A DNA stretch of 64,000 nucleotides from IMG/VR virus record IMGVR_UViG_3300034170_000023, positions 1 to 64,000 of that record, one strand, 5' to 3'. The stretch comes from a virus. Position numbers and translations under genes: made by a program. Below, in pieces: positions 56,420-63,897 of this stretch; positions within the stretch are counted from its first letter, which is position 1, and the number at the start of each line of letters is the position of its first letter. The notes beneath the pieces are model-generated. The model did not search any database. It was not told where the DNA came from and saw only the letters and a list, made by a program, of their open reading frames with translations.

Positions 56420-56449
56420 TTGTACAGGGCTGACAAATGGCTGTACAAT
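56420..56449 (+). promoter_or_regulatory. Promoter with flanking inverted repeat
   Basis: TGTACA (56421-56426) as a -35-like box, 17-base spacer, TACAAT (56444-56449). TTGTACAG (56420-56427) and CTGTACAA (56441-56448) are an 8-bp inverted repeat overlapping both boxes, so it may be an operator. The downstream gene starts at 56481. Confidence 0.5.
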
Positions 56450-56480
56450 AACCCTACACCAAGCAGACAAGGGCTCTATC

Positions 56481-56750
56481 ATGAACTACCTAGACGCTGT
56501 CACCTACAAACAGGCTCTTTACACAAAGAACAATAAAGCTAGTGAAGCTTTGAAAGAGTTTGACAAGTATGGCAAATCATCCATGGGTATGACACCAGAT
56601 CACGTTAAATCAATGCCTCAATGGCAAGCAGCAAAGCTCGCCTTTGATGTTTCCTTTGCTGAATTGAGAAACTTTAATGGTTGGTTCGCAAAGACTTTCA
56701 AAGCTGAGATTAAGAAAGAGCCAAGGGTGTATGGTAACAAAGCTTTGTAA
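56481..56750 (+). CDS. Hypothetical helical protein
   Basis: 89 residues. AVTYKQALYTKNNKASEALK then AAKLAFDVSFAELRNFNGWF. Unknown function. Confidence 0.5.
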   Translation: MNYLDAVTYKQALYTKNNKASEALKEFDKYGKSSMGMTPDHVKSMPQWQAAKLAFDVSFAELRNFNGWFAKTFKAEIKKEPRVYGNKAL

Positions 56751-56767
56751 ATAGACGAAAATAAAGC

Positions 56768-56822
56768 TTTACAGCTAAGCTCAAAGTGTTAGAATAGACA
56801 CATCAGAAGCAAACAAGCTTCT
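56768..56822 (+). promoter_or_regulatory. Promoter with leader stem-loop
   Basis: TTTACA (56768-56773, between AGC and GCT), 16-base spacer, TAGAAT (56790-56795). AGAAGC AAACAA GCTTCT (56805-56822) forms a leader hairpin. Same 14-base -10 region as at 54411. Confidence 0.75.
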
Positions 56823-56844
56823 ACCAACCAAAGAGAACACAGAC

Positions 56845-57003
56845 ATGAACAGCCTTAACACTTCCTCTTCTAAAGCTTGCATGAATCGTTGTGTAGCAGT
56901 ATGGGAAAAGACAGTTCACTTGGAAGGTAAATGCTCCAAAGAAGCACAACGACGTGCCCACCGTCTAGCACTTAGCATCTTCGGTCAACTGGTACGTGAC
57001 TGA
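56845..57003 (+). CDS. Small basic protein
   Basis: 52 residues. SLNTSSSKACMNRCVAVWEK and KEAQRRAHRLALSIFGQLVR; Arg/Ala-rich with three Cys. Last gene before the non-coding stretch. Unknown function. Confidence 0.6.
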   Translation: MNSLNTSSSKACMNRCVAVWEKTVHLEGKCSKEAQRRAHRLALSIFGQLVRD

Positions 57004-57033
57004 TCTGTATAGTAATTCAAGCAGGATTATTCT

Positions 57034-57058
57034 AAGCCCACTATCAAGTGGGCTTTAT
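57034..57058 (+). terminator. Terminator ending the rightward early region
   Basis: AAGCCCAC TATCAA GTGGGCTT (57034-57055), a perfect 8-bp stem, followed by TATGC. Near the end of the rightward block; T tract is weak. Confidence 0.65.
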
Positions 57059-57763
57059 GCTGTCTGTAATATGACTACATCCTCCGTTCTAGTCACAATG
57101 TGAGCTACTTTCTTAGTCTCTTTACATCCTCCTACAAAGTCCCTTCTAAGTCTTACACAGTGTGGTGTGGACAATCCTATTGGTTGAGCCTGTAAACAGC
57201 TATACGACGCTATAAGTGGCTTGTTGAGATGGGTGATAAGGTGTAGTCAACTAACCTCATGGGGTTAAGCATTACAACATCCCTCGCTCCAACTCCCCTC
57301 ATCCCCATATCACACCCACTTCAAAGTGTCAACTAACACACTAAACAATCATTCCTATCAGTATTTAATAGTTAATATACAATGTCTATCAGTGTCCTGT
57401 TCACCTCAATAGTGATAGAGGGTGATTAGAGTATCAATAGGCCAAGTCTATAAGGTAACATTTAACATAAGGTATCTTCGGCGTAGTGTTACCTTATGAG
57501 ACACCTAGTGATGAGTTATAGCTATCGATGAAGAGGTTGGCACGAGTGTTGCTTAGAAGAGATTAGTCAATGAGTGGTAGGTAAAGTGGCATGAGTCTTG
57601 CTAGATATTTTAAAGGCTCAGATCAAGGGCGAGATCAAGATCAAGTACTGGTTAAGTCGGTAGGAGCACTATCCAATAATTCACAGAACCTAAGAGTGTT
57701 GCCTAAGTAATACTGCCTCAGAGTATTCACACATAAGCCTTATAGATATTCTGGACACAATAA
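57059..57763. other. Non-coding stretch of about 700 bases
   Basis: No plausible gene on either strand. Contains an inverted repeat with a third copy of its arm (57450-57497), several GAGTGTTGC(T/C)TA-like words (57545, 57691; a variant at 57591), and AGATCAAG repeats near 57610-57645. This is unlike the packed rest and is a candidate regulatory or origin region, or a degraded gene. Function not demonstrated. Confidence 0.5.
57450..57497. repeat. Inverted repeat with third partial copy
   Basis: ATAAGGTAACA (57450-57460) and TGTTACCTTAT (57487-57497) are an 11-bp perfect inverted repeat. A direct partial copy ATAAGGTA (57467-57474) lies between them. Could be a protein-binding or replication element. 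Confidence 0.6.
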
Positions 57764-57792
57764 AATAGGAGTCACTAATACAAGCTGACTCC
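57764..57792 (-). terminator. Terminator of the rightmost leftward operon
   Basis: Minus strand GGAGTCA GCTTGTATTAG TGACTCC (57792-57768), 7-bp stem, then TATTTTATT. It lies about 40 bases past the last gene. Confidence 0.7.
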
Positions 57793-57830
57793 CAAAATAG
57801 GGGGAATTGGAAAGTTACACTGTCAAGACT

Positions 57831-58052
57831 TTACTTACGCTTCCTGTTGTAACTACGTTTCTTATACATCTTCAATGCTTCCTTCTCTTCTTGCTCCACC
57901 TTATCAGCATACTCAAAGTGTTGCTTACACAGAAGCTGTCTGTGTTCCTGAGTCATTCCTTTAGTAGCTACAGTGTCCAGTGTTAATATTTCACCACCTA
58001 GTTTACGGTAGTAGTCTGGAACAGATAGCTCTGATTTTATATCATGTTTCAT
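57831..58052 (-). CDS. Small basic protein
   Basis: 73 residues, AAGGAAAAC upstream. Highly charged helix (YADKVEQEEKEALKMYKKRS) with a basic tail. Follows the RNA element of the helicase-like gene. Unknown function. Confidence 0.5.
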   Translation of the reverse strand: MKHDIKSELSVPDYYRKLGGEILTLDTVATKGMTQEHRQLLCKQHFEYADKVEQEEKEALKMYKKRSYNRKRK

Positions 58053-58087
58053 GTAAAGGTTTTCCTTTTCTTATTTAATGTAGTTCC

Positions 58088-58136
58088 TACTATAAGGGCA
58101 CACCTCTGTAAGCCCCGGTTTATAAGGGCTGTAGGT
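58088..58136 (-). promoter_or_regulatory. Conserved RNA element with alternative hairpins, copy 2
   Basis: Minus strand: AGCCC...GGGCT and GGGC TTACAGAGGTGT GCCC share the central GGGGC, so only one can form. Loop AGAGGTG and the tail CCCTTATAGTA match copy 1 at 44711-44745. Located directly after the helicase-like gene, as in copy 1. Confidence 0.5.
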
Positions 58137-58163
58137 TTTGAGTGTGGAAGCCTCTCTACAAAC

Positions 58164-59390
58164 TTATTTCTTAGTCATTCCTAGCCACTGTTTAAGTAGT
58201 AATTCCATACGCTTATTCAACACACAGAGTGTTATAGGTTCATCATTTCTGATACGACTTCTCCATATCCATTGTATCATTTCAGACAATGCAAACTTAT
58301 CTTCATCTGGTGGTGTACCGTAGTCCTGTAAGTAAGCCTTGATAACAAGGTTAGGAAACCGATTATAGGCATGTACTAATACAGACTTGTGTGAGTAGAT
58401 ATTTGTTGCCTTTGCACCTGAGTATAGAAACTGGTCATCTGGTATATCTTTGTGTAGGATTGTTCGTTTACGCTTCCTTCCTTTGTCATCATACCTAGTG
58501 CCTACTTCCTTAGCTGATGTAAACAAGAATTCTCCTTTAGGTGCTTTCCTATACATACTGAGCAGTGCTTTAGAGATTAGATCCAGTTCTTCTTTTGATG
58601 CAGAGTTAGCATACCAAGTGAAAGACATAGACAGCTTCTTAACGGCTTTGGTTGTTCTAGTGTCTACAAAGTTAATAAGCCTCTTTGCTTTATCTTTGGT
58701 GTCTGTATCAGAGTAGTACCCTAAATCAGTAAACTTGGATATTTCCACACCTCTCATCTTCATAAAGCATTCCATAAGACTGCCTTCAAATAGATAGGTT
58801 AGGAGAATAGTACGTTTGGAACAGGACACTAACTCTAATGGTAGGTGGATAACCATCATACTCCTGTCCCTCTTTGCACAGTACAACATATCTAGATCAC
58901 ACAGTCTCTTCAGTTTAGAGTATACAGTGCTTCCCTCCATATCATCCCATGTCCAACTAACCTTTCCTAGATTATCAGTGTCAACAAAGATATGCCCGGA
59001 TTTCTCCAAGCTAACGATATCATCTTTACCGTACCCACCTTTGTATGCCTCTATGAAGTTTAGTTCCTCATCTACAATCAAAGTGTATTGGTGTCTTTTG
59101 ATCCAGTATAGGTGCTCCTTAGTCATATCTGAGAACAAAGAGTGAGAGAAAGATATGTTCTTTCCATCCTTTAGAAGTTCCAGAAGGTGTATTGATTTAG
59201 TTTTATATTCCTCTGTGTTAGGGTATGTGAACTCCAAGCTTTCACAAGCTGATGGTATTCGTTCTTCCACTTCACTCAGCATAGGACTTACATATAGGTA
59301 CTTGTTCTGTGGGTTATCTGTCATCCACTTAATGATACCTGTAGTCTTGCCGCTACCCATTACGGCATCCAATACTTCTATCCTAGTCAA
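58164..59390 (-). CDS. Helicase-like ATPase, copy 2
   Basis: 408 residues, about half identical to copy 1 by eye along the whole length. Walker A VLDAVMGSGKTTG, LIVDEELNFIE, and QWIWRSRIR are kept. TTG start at 59390, overlapping the upstream gene by eight bases. Having two copies on opposite strands suggests a duplication and later divergence. Function unknown; ATPase by motif. Confidence 0.72.
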   Translation of the reverse strand: MTRIEVLDAVMGSGKTTGIIKWMTDNPQNKYLYVSPMLSEVEERIPSACESLEFTYPNTEEYKTKSIHLLELLKDGKNISFSHSLFSDMTKEHLYWIKRHQYTLIVDEELNFIEAYKGGYGKDDIVSLEKSGHIFVDTDNLGKVSWTWDDMEGSTVYSKLKRLCDLDMLYCAKRDRSMMVIHLPLELVSCSKRTILLTYLFEGSLMECFMKMRGVEISKFTDLGYYSDTDTKDKAKRLINFVDTRTTKAVKKLSMSFTWYANSASKEELDLISKALLSMYRKAPKGEFLFTSAKEVGTRYDDKGRKRKRTILHKDIPDDQFLYSGAKATNIYSHKSVLVHAYNRFPNLVIKAYLQDYGTPPDEDKFALSEMIQWIWRSRIRNDEPITLCVLNKRMELLLKQWLGMTKK

Positions 59391-59613
59391 TCTCCACCCA
59401 CCCTACATATTCTTCTAGTCCATTAATTGAAAGATAACCATCATCAGCTAGATGAAAGGATAAACGATACTTTCCATCATTATCTAGATTAATTGTCTGA
59501 AACAAAGATCCATTAAAGAACATCTCCTCTACATAATCAGATTTAGGATAGATACTGTTTAGTGTAATCGTCTCACCGTAGTAAGTGATTGTGTATTCTA
59601 CTTTGTATTCCAT
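59383..59613 (-). CDS. Hypothetical beta protein
   Basis: 76 residues. VEYTITYYGETITLNSIYPK and RLSFHLADDGYLSINGLEEY: a small beta protein. Coupled to the helicase-like gene. Unknown function. Confidence 0.5.
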   Translation of the reverse strand: MEYKVEYTITYYGETITLNSIYPKSDYVEEMFFNGSLFQTINLDNDGKYRLSFHLADDGYLSINGLEEYVGWVEID

Positions 59614-59618
59614 TTTAT

Positions 59619-60176
59619 TTAACTCTCCACAAATTTAATCAGTCGTTGTTTATCTTCTTCATTGTGCAAATTGAAACAAGGGATATCATACTTCTTAGCT
59701 AACTCCCAAGCTGTCTTAGTACCACCAGAGATATTACCGTGTTTGTCAACTTTCGCCCAGCAGATAAGGAAATTACTTGGGGTACTAAGATTTGATCCTA
59801 GCACTTGAAATGTGTTCCGTGCATGTAAAGCCTTAGCTCCTGTAGAGCACCTATCCCATGCTGGGTGTATTTCAGATGCTAGCTGATAAGCTTCTACTTT
59901 CTTAGGCATCCTATCCAACACCTTGTACCAGTCTTTGTAGTAATCATCATACTTAACGAATGACGCCCAAGGAATATAGAGTTGTGCAAGTGTTACACGT
60001 TCGTCTATCTGTTCAGCATATGCCTTAGCACCTTCCTCAAAGGCTGTATCTGCACCACCGGCTGAACCACTTCTAAGGATAAACCCTTTCTGTGCAAGCT
60101 TGAATGCAATATCTGTCATAAGCTTTAGGATATCTTTAGGCGTCTCTCGTGAACCAATTCCTGTATATGTTTTCAT
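59619..60176 (-). CDS. SLOG/LOG-like Rossmann protein
   Basis: 185 residues. TGIGSRETPKDILKLM and RSGSAGGADTAFEEGAKAYA: GIGSR and GSAGGADTAFE are the nucleotide-binding signatures of the SLOG superfamily (DprA/LOG-like). Such proteins bind nucleotide signals and often serve in phage-host conflict or DNA processing. Ends LICWAKVDKHGNISGGTKTA typical of the fold. Specific role unknown. Confidence 0.75.
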   Translation of the reverse strand: MKTYTGIGSRETPKDILKLMTDIAFKLAQKGFILRSGSAGGADTAFEEGAKAYAEQIDERVTLAQLYIPWASFVKYDDYYKDWYKVLDRMPKKVEAYQLASEIHPAWDRCSTGAKALHARNTFQVLGSNLSTPSNFLICWAKVDKHGNISGGTKTAWELAKKYDIPCFNLHNEEDKQRLIKFVES

Positions 60177-60179
60177 CTC

Positions 60180-60368
60180 TCACCACCTACCTTTTCTATA
60201 CCAAGGGTTCTTAGGGCGTTCATTCTTATCAAACTCTTCCAGTGCAAACTCAATAAGAGCTTGTCTGATTTGTTCGTGTGTCTCTTTAAAGATTGGTTTA
60301 TCATCAGCCCACCCTGTAATCTCTACGCCATCAATCCATAAAGAAATGTCTTCTGAACTATACTTCAC
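60180..60368 (-). CDS. Small acidic protein ending YRKGRW
   Basis: 62 residues. Helical IRQALIEFALEEFDKNERP and a C-terminal WYRKGRW. The end YRKGRW is also found in the gene at 62025. Unknown function. Confidence 0.5.
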   Translation of the reverse strand: MKYSSEDISLWIDGVEITGWADDKPIFKETHEQIRQALIEFALEEFDKNERPKNPWYRKGRW

Positions 60369-60650
60369 TTATACCTCCACATTAATAAAAGTTTTAATGT
60401 GCTGGATATCTACACCAAAGCTAGTAAGGTACTTACAAATCTTCAGGGCAGCCACACTATCAACACACTTACCTGTGATAAGTATACGACTATTTTCCTT
60501 ATCAATCTCCAGTACTATCAGTGTGTCCTGCGCATTCAACTGATTCCAGATATGACATACGCACTCAACAACCTTAACATCACCTAGCTTTGTGTGCAGG
60601 TACCCAAGACTTGTGTATTCTACTGGTAGATTATAGTTTAAATAGCTCAT
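60369..60650 (-). CDS. Hypothetical protein
   Basis: 93 residues, beginning a base after the next gene's end. VVECVCHIWNQLNAQDTLIV and RILITGKCVDSVAALKICKY; alpha/beta with several Cys. Unknown function. Confidence 0.5.
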   Translation of the reverse strand: MSYLNYNLPVEYTSLGYLHTKLGDVKVVECVCHIWNQLNAQDTLIVLEIDKENSRILITGKCVDSVAALKICKYLTSFGVDIQHIKTFINVEV

Positions 60651-60656
60651 CTCTAG

Positions 60657-60842
60657 CTACCTCTTCTCCTTAACTACAAACCCGTCAAGATGCCCTAGTA
60701 ATAGCTCAATCTGTTTTTGTTTACTCTCGATGTTCTGGAATTCGGCAGTAAGATCTTTTATCTTATCAGCCTGTTTACCGGTAGTCCATAATAGGCTGAT
60801 CCATACACCAAGAAATAGGCAAGCTAACGTACTGGTTTTCAT
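60657..60842 (-). CDS. Small membrane coiled-coil protein
   Basis: 61 residues from ATG 60842 (GGAGAAAGAAG upstream). Membrane segment LACLFLGVWISLLW then helix DKIKDLTAEFQNIESKQKQI. Unknown function. Confidence 0.55.
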   Translation of the reverse strand: MKTSTLACLFLGVWISLLWTTGKQADKIKDLTAEFQNIESKQKQIELLLGHLDGFVVKEKR

Positions 60843-60867
60843 TCTTCTTTCTCCTGTACCACAAATG

Positions 60868-61086
60868 TCATCTCTCACTCACCCTCTCAACATCCCCATC
60901 ACACATCTCCCTAAGCGTTTTCATACTTTCCTCTATGCTTGAATAAAACTCTACACACTCACACTCTTGGTAGCAGCCACTCTTCACCCTACTCCACCAG
61001 AATGTATTATCAACATCCACAGAGTTGTAAGGAGCTTCTAGTAGGAATGCGTATACATCCCACCAACTGTTAAATGATTTAGTCAT
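60868..61086 (-). CDS. Hypothetical protein
   Basis: 72 residues from ATG 61086 (GGAGGGCAG upstream). Trp-rich and acidic, with CYQECECVEFYSSIEES. Unknown function. Confidence 0.55.
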   Translation of the reverse strand: MTKSFNSWWDVYAFLLEAPYNSVDVDNTFWWSRVKSGCYQECECVEFYSSIEESMKTLREMCDGDVERVSER

Positions 61087-61183
61087 CTGCCCTCCACTCA
61101 TCAAGTGCCTCAGTTAAACCTTTATGGAATATCTTAGGATCTGACACATATCTCTGTGCGTACTCCTTGATTGTCTCATTCAT
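61079..61183 (-). CDS. Very small acidic protein
   Basis: 34 residues from ATG 61183 with TGGAGAGAATTACTT before it. NETIKEYAQRYVSDPKIFHK then EALDEWRADD. Overlaps the next gene by eight bases. Unknown function. Confidence 0.6.
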   Translation of the reverse strand: MNETIKEYAQRYVSDPKIFHKGLTEALDEWRADD

Positions 61184-61223
61184 AAGTAATTCTCTCCATA
61201 ATACAATATCTCCAGTATAACAT

Positions 61224-61761
61224 TCAGAGCAGCCTACATTTTTCATTCAATAGCTCCTGTAGTTCATCTAGAGGATACTCATCTAAGTCACTTTCTAGTT
61301 TAAACCCCTTACCAGCCACTTGAATCATACCATCTCCAGCTTTGTCATTATCACCAATACCAATTAGGTTGTAATCCATAGTGTGCAACCAAGACTTCAT
61401 TGGCTTAGGGTGACTGGTGAGTAGGGCTAGTGCATTGTATCCTAACATATGCAGAGTAGATGCTTTGAAGATCCCTTCCACTAGATACAAATCTTTCTTA
61501 TTAGGGTCTAGCGTCTCCAATCCCCAGCAAGCATTAACTCCCCGTTGACTGTATGTGAAGTATCGGCTAAGCCTTGGATCATTCAGACGTTTAGCTTGCT
61601 CATCTGGTCTATATTGCTGGTCTATATTGCTGGTATCCTAAGAACTGTCCACACAAGTTAGTGAGATATACAGTAAGAATATTATTATCTTCATCTAAGA
61701 CTTGATTCACATATCTGGTTGAATCGTAGTGTCTCGATAGTAAATGTTTTTGTAGACTCAT
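61224..61761 (-). pseudogene. TOPRIM/primase-like gene broken by a 13-bp tandem duplication
   Basis: ATG 61761 (GGGGAGTGTTT upstream) starts a frame MSLQKHLLSRHYDS... that ends early at TAG within CCAGCAATATAGA, which is repeated in tandem (61608-61633 on the plus strand). If one copy is deleted, the frame runs on through QQYRPDEQAKRLND and RYFTYSQRGVNACWG into the downstream ORF LYLVEGIFKASTL and IGIGDNDKAG with TOPRIM-like acidic residues, giving exactly 174 residues plus a stop. So a small TOPRIM-type (primase-like) gene has been frameshifted. The downstream ORF could restart at TTG 61520. Confidence 0.75.
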
Positions 61762-61785
61762 AAACACTCCCCACTTAATTACTGT

Positions 61786-62025
61786 TTATGAAACCTTCTG
61801 TATAACCAATCCAAGTTTCATAATGATATCTTCCAACTTCATCAGTGTCAACTTCCCATTATGATCTTTCACAAACGTACTCATCACACCATTAGTATTC
61901 ACCACTGTAAACACATCATCACTCCCTTCAAAGCTTACTGAGGATACACTCTTCAGAATAGCTCCATCAAGAGTTTTGAAGATTGGTGTATTGTTTGTAG
62001 ACATACGGCATTTAATTTGATTCAT
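61786..62025 (-). CDS. Hypothetical protein
   Basis: 79 residues from ATG 62025 in a TAATG overlap. TPIFKTLDGAILKSVSSVSF and FVKDHNGKLTLMKLEDIIMK. Unknown function. Confidence 0.5.
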   Translation of the reverse strand: MNQIKCRMSTNNTPIFKTLDGAILKSVSSVSFEGSDDVFTVVNTNGVMSTFVKDHNGKLTLMKLEDIIMKLGLVIQKVS

Positions 62026-62237
62026 TAGTCCCAACGTCCTTTACGATAATATGGTTTAGGTTTAATATTACTAATCTCCTCAGAACACTCAACTTGATCA
62101 TGAGTGCTATTAAGGATATATTTCATCCTAAGATGTTCCTCAATGCTTGCAAGCTTAATATCAATCTCTTTCCATTGGTCCTGTGACATACCTGATGTGT
62201 CTATACCAAGGTGGGTTATCATTCGATCAATAATCAT
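62025..62237 (-). CDS. Small acidic protein ending YYRKGRWD
   Basis: 70 residues. TSGMSQDQWKEIDIKLASIE and the C-terminal KPKPYYRKGRW, almost the same end as at 60180. Unknown function. Confidence 0.5.
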   Translation of the reverse strand: MIIDRMITHLGIDTSGMSQDQWKEIDIKLASIEEHLRMKYILNSTHDQVECSEEISNIKPKPYYRKGRWD

Positions 62238-62431
62238 TACAAATTCTCCAAGTCTCTTTCAAAATAATAATCCCTAGCATCATCCACACCATCCCAATAA
62301 CCTCTCCGGTAATCCATCCAAGATGTCTGTGTAGAAAGAGAGCAGAATACGTCTCCGCACATCTCAATATCACGTTCAGAGATTGTACAGTGTTGGATGA
62401 ATGACGCTAGGAGTTCTTCTTGTGTTTTCAA
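62237..62431 (-). CDS. Small acidic protein
   Basis: 64 residues. Two Cys (MCGDVFCSLSTQ), then acidic YRRGYWDGVDDARDYYFERD. Adjacent genes overlap by a base on each side. Unknown function. Confidence 0.5.
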   Translation of the reverse strand: MKTQEELLASFIQHCTISERDIEMCGDVFCSLSTQTSWMDYRRGYWDGVDDARDYYFERDLENL

Positions 62432-62658
62432 CGTCGTCCACTATTCAGGAGATTAATGATTTCAACTTTTACCCTACCAAGGTACTGCCAAGCTTCTACT
62501 GAGAAAGAATTTGTATAGTGAATAGCTTCCCCAATATTTAAGCCCATACATTTATACTCTTGTTCAATCATATAAATCTCAGATTCGACCATGTGTAGAA
62601 GTGCAGCGTTGACAGCCCGCATCTGGAACATTTCTTGATACTGCTCTAAAGTTTTCAT
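62428..62658 (-). CDS. Small helical protein
   Basis: 76 residues. EQYQEMFQMRAVNAALLHMV and NSFSVEAWQYLGRVKVEIIN. Four-base overlaps on both sides. Unknown function. Confidence 0.5.
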   Translation of the reverse strand: MKTLEQYQEMFQMRAVNAALLHMVESEIYMIEQEYKCMGLNIGEAIHYTNSFSVEAWQYLGRVKVEIINLLNSGRR

Positions 62659-63092
62659 TCTCCAAACATCCTACTCTCAAGTTTCCTTACAACATCCAGC
62701 ACACCATCAAAATCAAAGTTGTAAGCTAGGTTCCTAATATTGTGTAGGTCTTCTCGGAATTCTCCAAACACAGCTTGAATGATTGAGCGCTTTGTTTCTT
62801 CTAGTGCAATATTAAGTTTACTTGCATGGTGCGGTCCTTCTTGAATAATAATAGAAGTCTCTAGTATCACGCCAAGCTTATACACAGTTCCTATTGAAGA
62901 CAGACTACTAGGTGTATATTCTGACTCCACACTCAAATAGCTTTGCAGCGGTGAACATATAGGTTTTCTTACGTTTGTTTGCACAGCTTTAATCTGTTTT
63001 GATAGCTCACTCATGAGTTTCTCCTTACATGCATGATTTATGGGGTATAAACCATCGCCACTTACTAAGTAGTATGTTTGCTTGTCTTTCAT
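62655..63092 (-). CDS. Hypothetical protein
   Basis: 145 residues. Helical with PHHASKLNIALEETKRSIIQ and EDLHNIRNLAYNFDFDGVLD. Unknown function. Confidence 0.5.
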   Translation of the reverse strand: MKDKQTYYLVSGDGLYPINHACKEKLMSELSKQIKAVQTNVRKPICSPLQSYLSVESEYTPSSLSSIGTVYKLGVILETSIIIQEGPHHASKLNIALEETKRSIIQAVFGEFREDLHNIRNLAYNFDFDGVLDVVRKLESRMFGE

Positions 63093-63123
63093 ATTATCGT
63101 CGTTTTACACCCCATTTACTCCC

Positions 63124-63534
63124 TCACTTTACACTCTTTTGCCTCGATTTGAAAGGGATTTCTACAGGGAATGTTGGTGGATTAGTGAAATGCTGCTCAA
63201 TATACTCTAAAAGTGGCCCTACAACACCAATTGCTGACAGATGTTGGTTCAAACTCACGTATTCTTTGATATTGGAACATCCTGTACTCTCTACGAATAG
63301 GTTGATGTCAAAATTAGCCTTCTTAGCGATACGTCGAAGGTATTTATAGTCACTAGAAGGTTTCCACCACATTGGGAGCTTAGAGCCATACTTTGAAGCT
63401 AATTCAACCCAGTGTGTGTGGTCAGAGTATTCAGTTTTGAAGTGTGAACGGGCATATTCTTGTTCCTCTAGACGATTGATCTGTATTTGTGCTCTCTGTT
63501 CGTCTGTCATGATGGTGAATGGACTGGTTTTCAT
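63124..63534 (-). CDS. Hypothetical protein
   Basis: 136 residues. Charged start (DEQRAQIQINRLEEQEYARS), then KLPMWWKPSSDYKYLRRIAK. Unknown function. Confidence 0.5.
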   Translation of the reverse strand: MKTSPFTIMTDEQRAQIQINRLEEQEYARSHFKTEYSDHTHWVELASKYGSKLPMWWKPSSDYKYLRRIAKKANFDINLFVESTGCSNIKEYVSLNQHLSAIGVVGPLLEYIEQHFTNPPTFPVEIPFKSRQKSVK

Positions 63535-63693
63535 TTAGTATGCCTTCTTATATAAAATCTTACCACAGCAAATACACTGTAAACTGTACCAAGTACCTTC
63601 ATAACTACCACTATCTTTCTTAATGGAGTACGGTCCTTGAGATATAATCTTAAATTCATGTACTCCTAAGAAGCACCATAGCTTAGTTTTCAT
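63535..63693 (-). CDS. Small Cys-pair protein
   Basis: 52 residues from ATG 63693 (TTGGAGAAACAC upstream). KLWCFLGVHEFKIISQGPYS and YSLQCICCGKILYKKAY: a CxCC end plus another Cys suggests metal binding. Unknown function. Confidence 0.6.
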   Translation of the reverse strand: MKTKLWCFLGVHEFKIISQGPYSIKKDSGSYEGTWYSLQCICCGKILYKKAY

Positions 63694-63711
63694 GTGTTTC
63701 TCCAATATTAA

Positions 63712-63897
63712 TCATTCTTTCTCTCCTTCAGCATCATTAGCACATTCCAATAACATATTAATTTCCTGTAAAGCCTCTTCAAGAAGGATATTCTCAGGTA
63801 TATTTAAAGCCTTACTAATCTTCTTTGAGCGTGTATAGGCTTTTAGAAGGTCTTTGTGTAAGAGTGTGAGGTGTTTGGTTAGTTGTTTTGGTGTCAT
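63712..63897 (-). CDS. Small helical protein
   Basis: 61 residues. KQLTKHLTLLHKDLLKAYTR and ILLEEALQEINMLLECANDA; helical. Overlaps the upstream gene's stop by four bases. Unknown function. Confidence 0.5.
   Translation of the reverse strand: MTPKQLTKHLTLLHKDLLKAYTRSKKISKALNIPENILLEEALQEINMLLECANDAEGEKE

Noticed and set aside
57059-57763. Iterons of a plasmid-type origin
   Set aside because: The repeated words are short, irregularly spaced and degenerate; there is no Rep-like gene next to them, so only a candidate label is kept.
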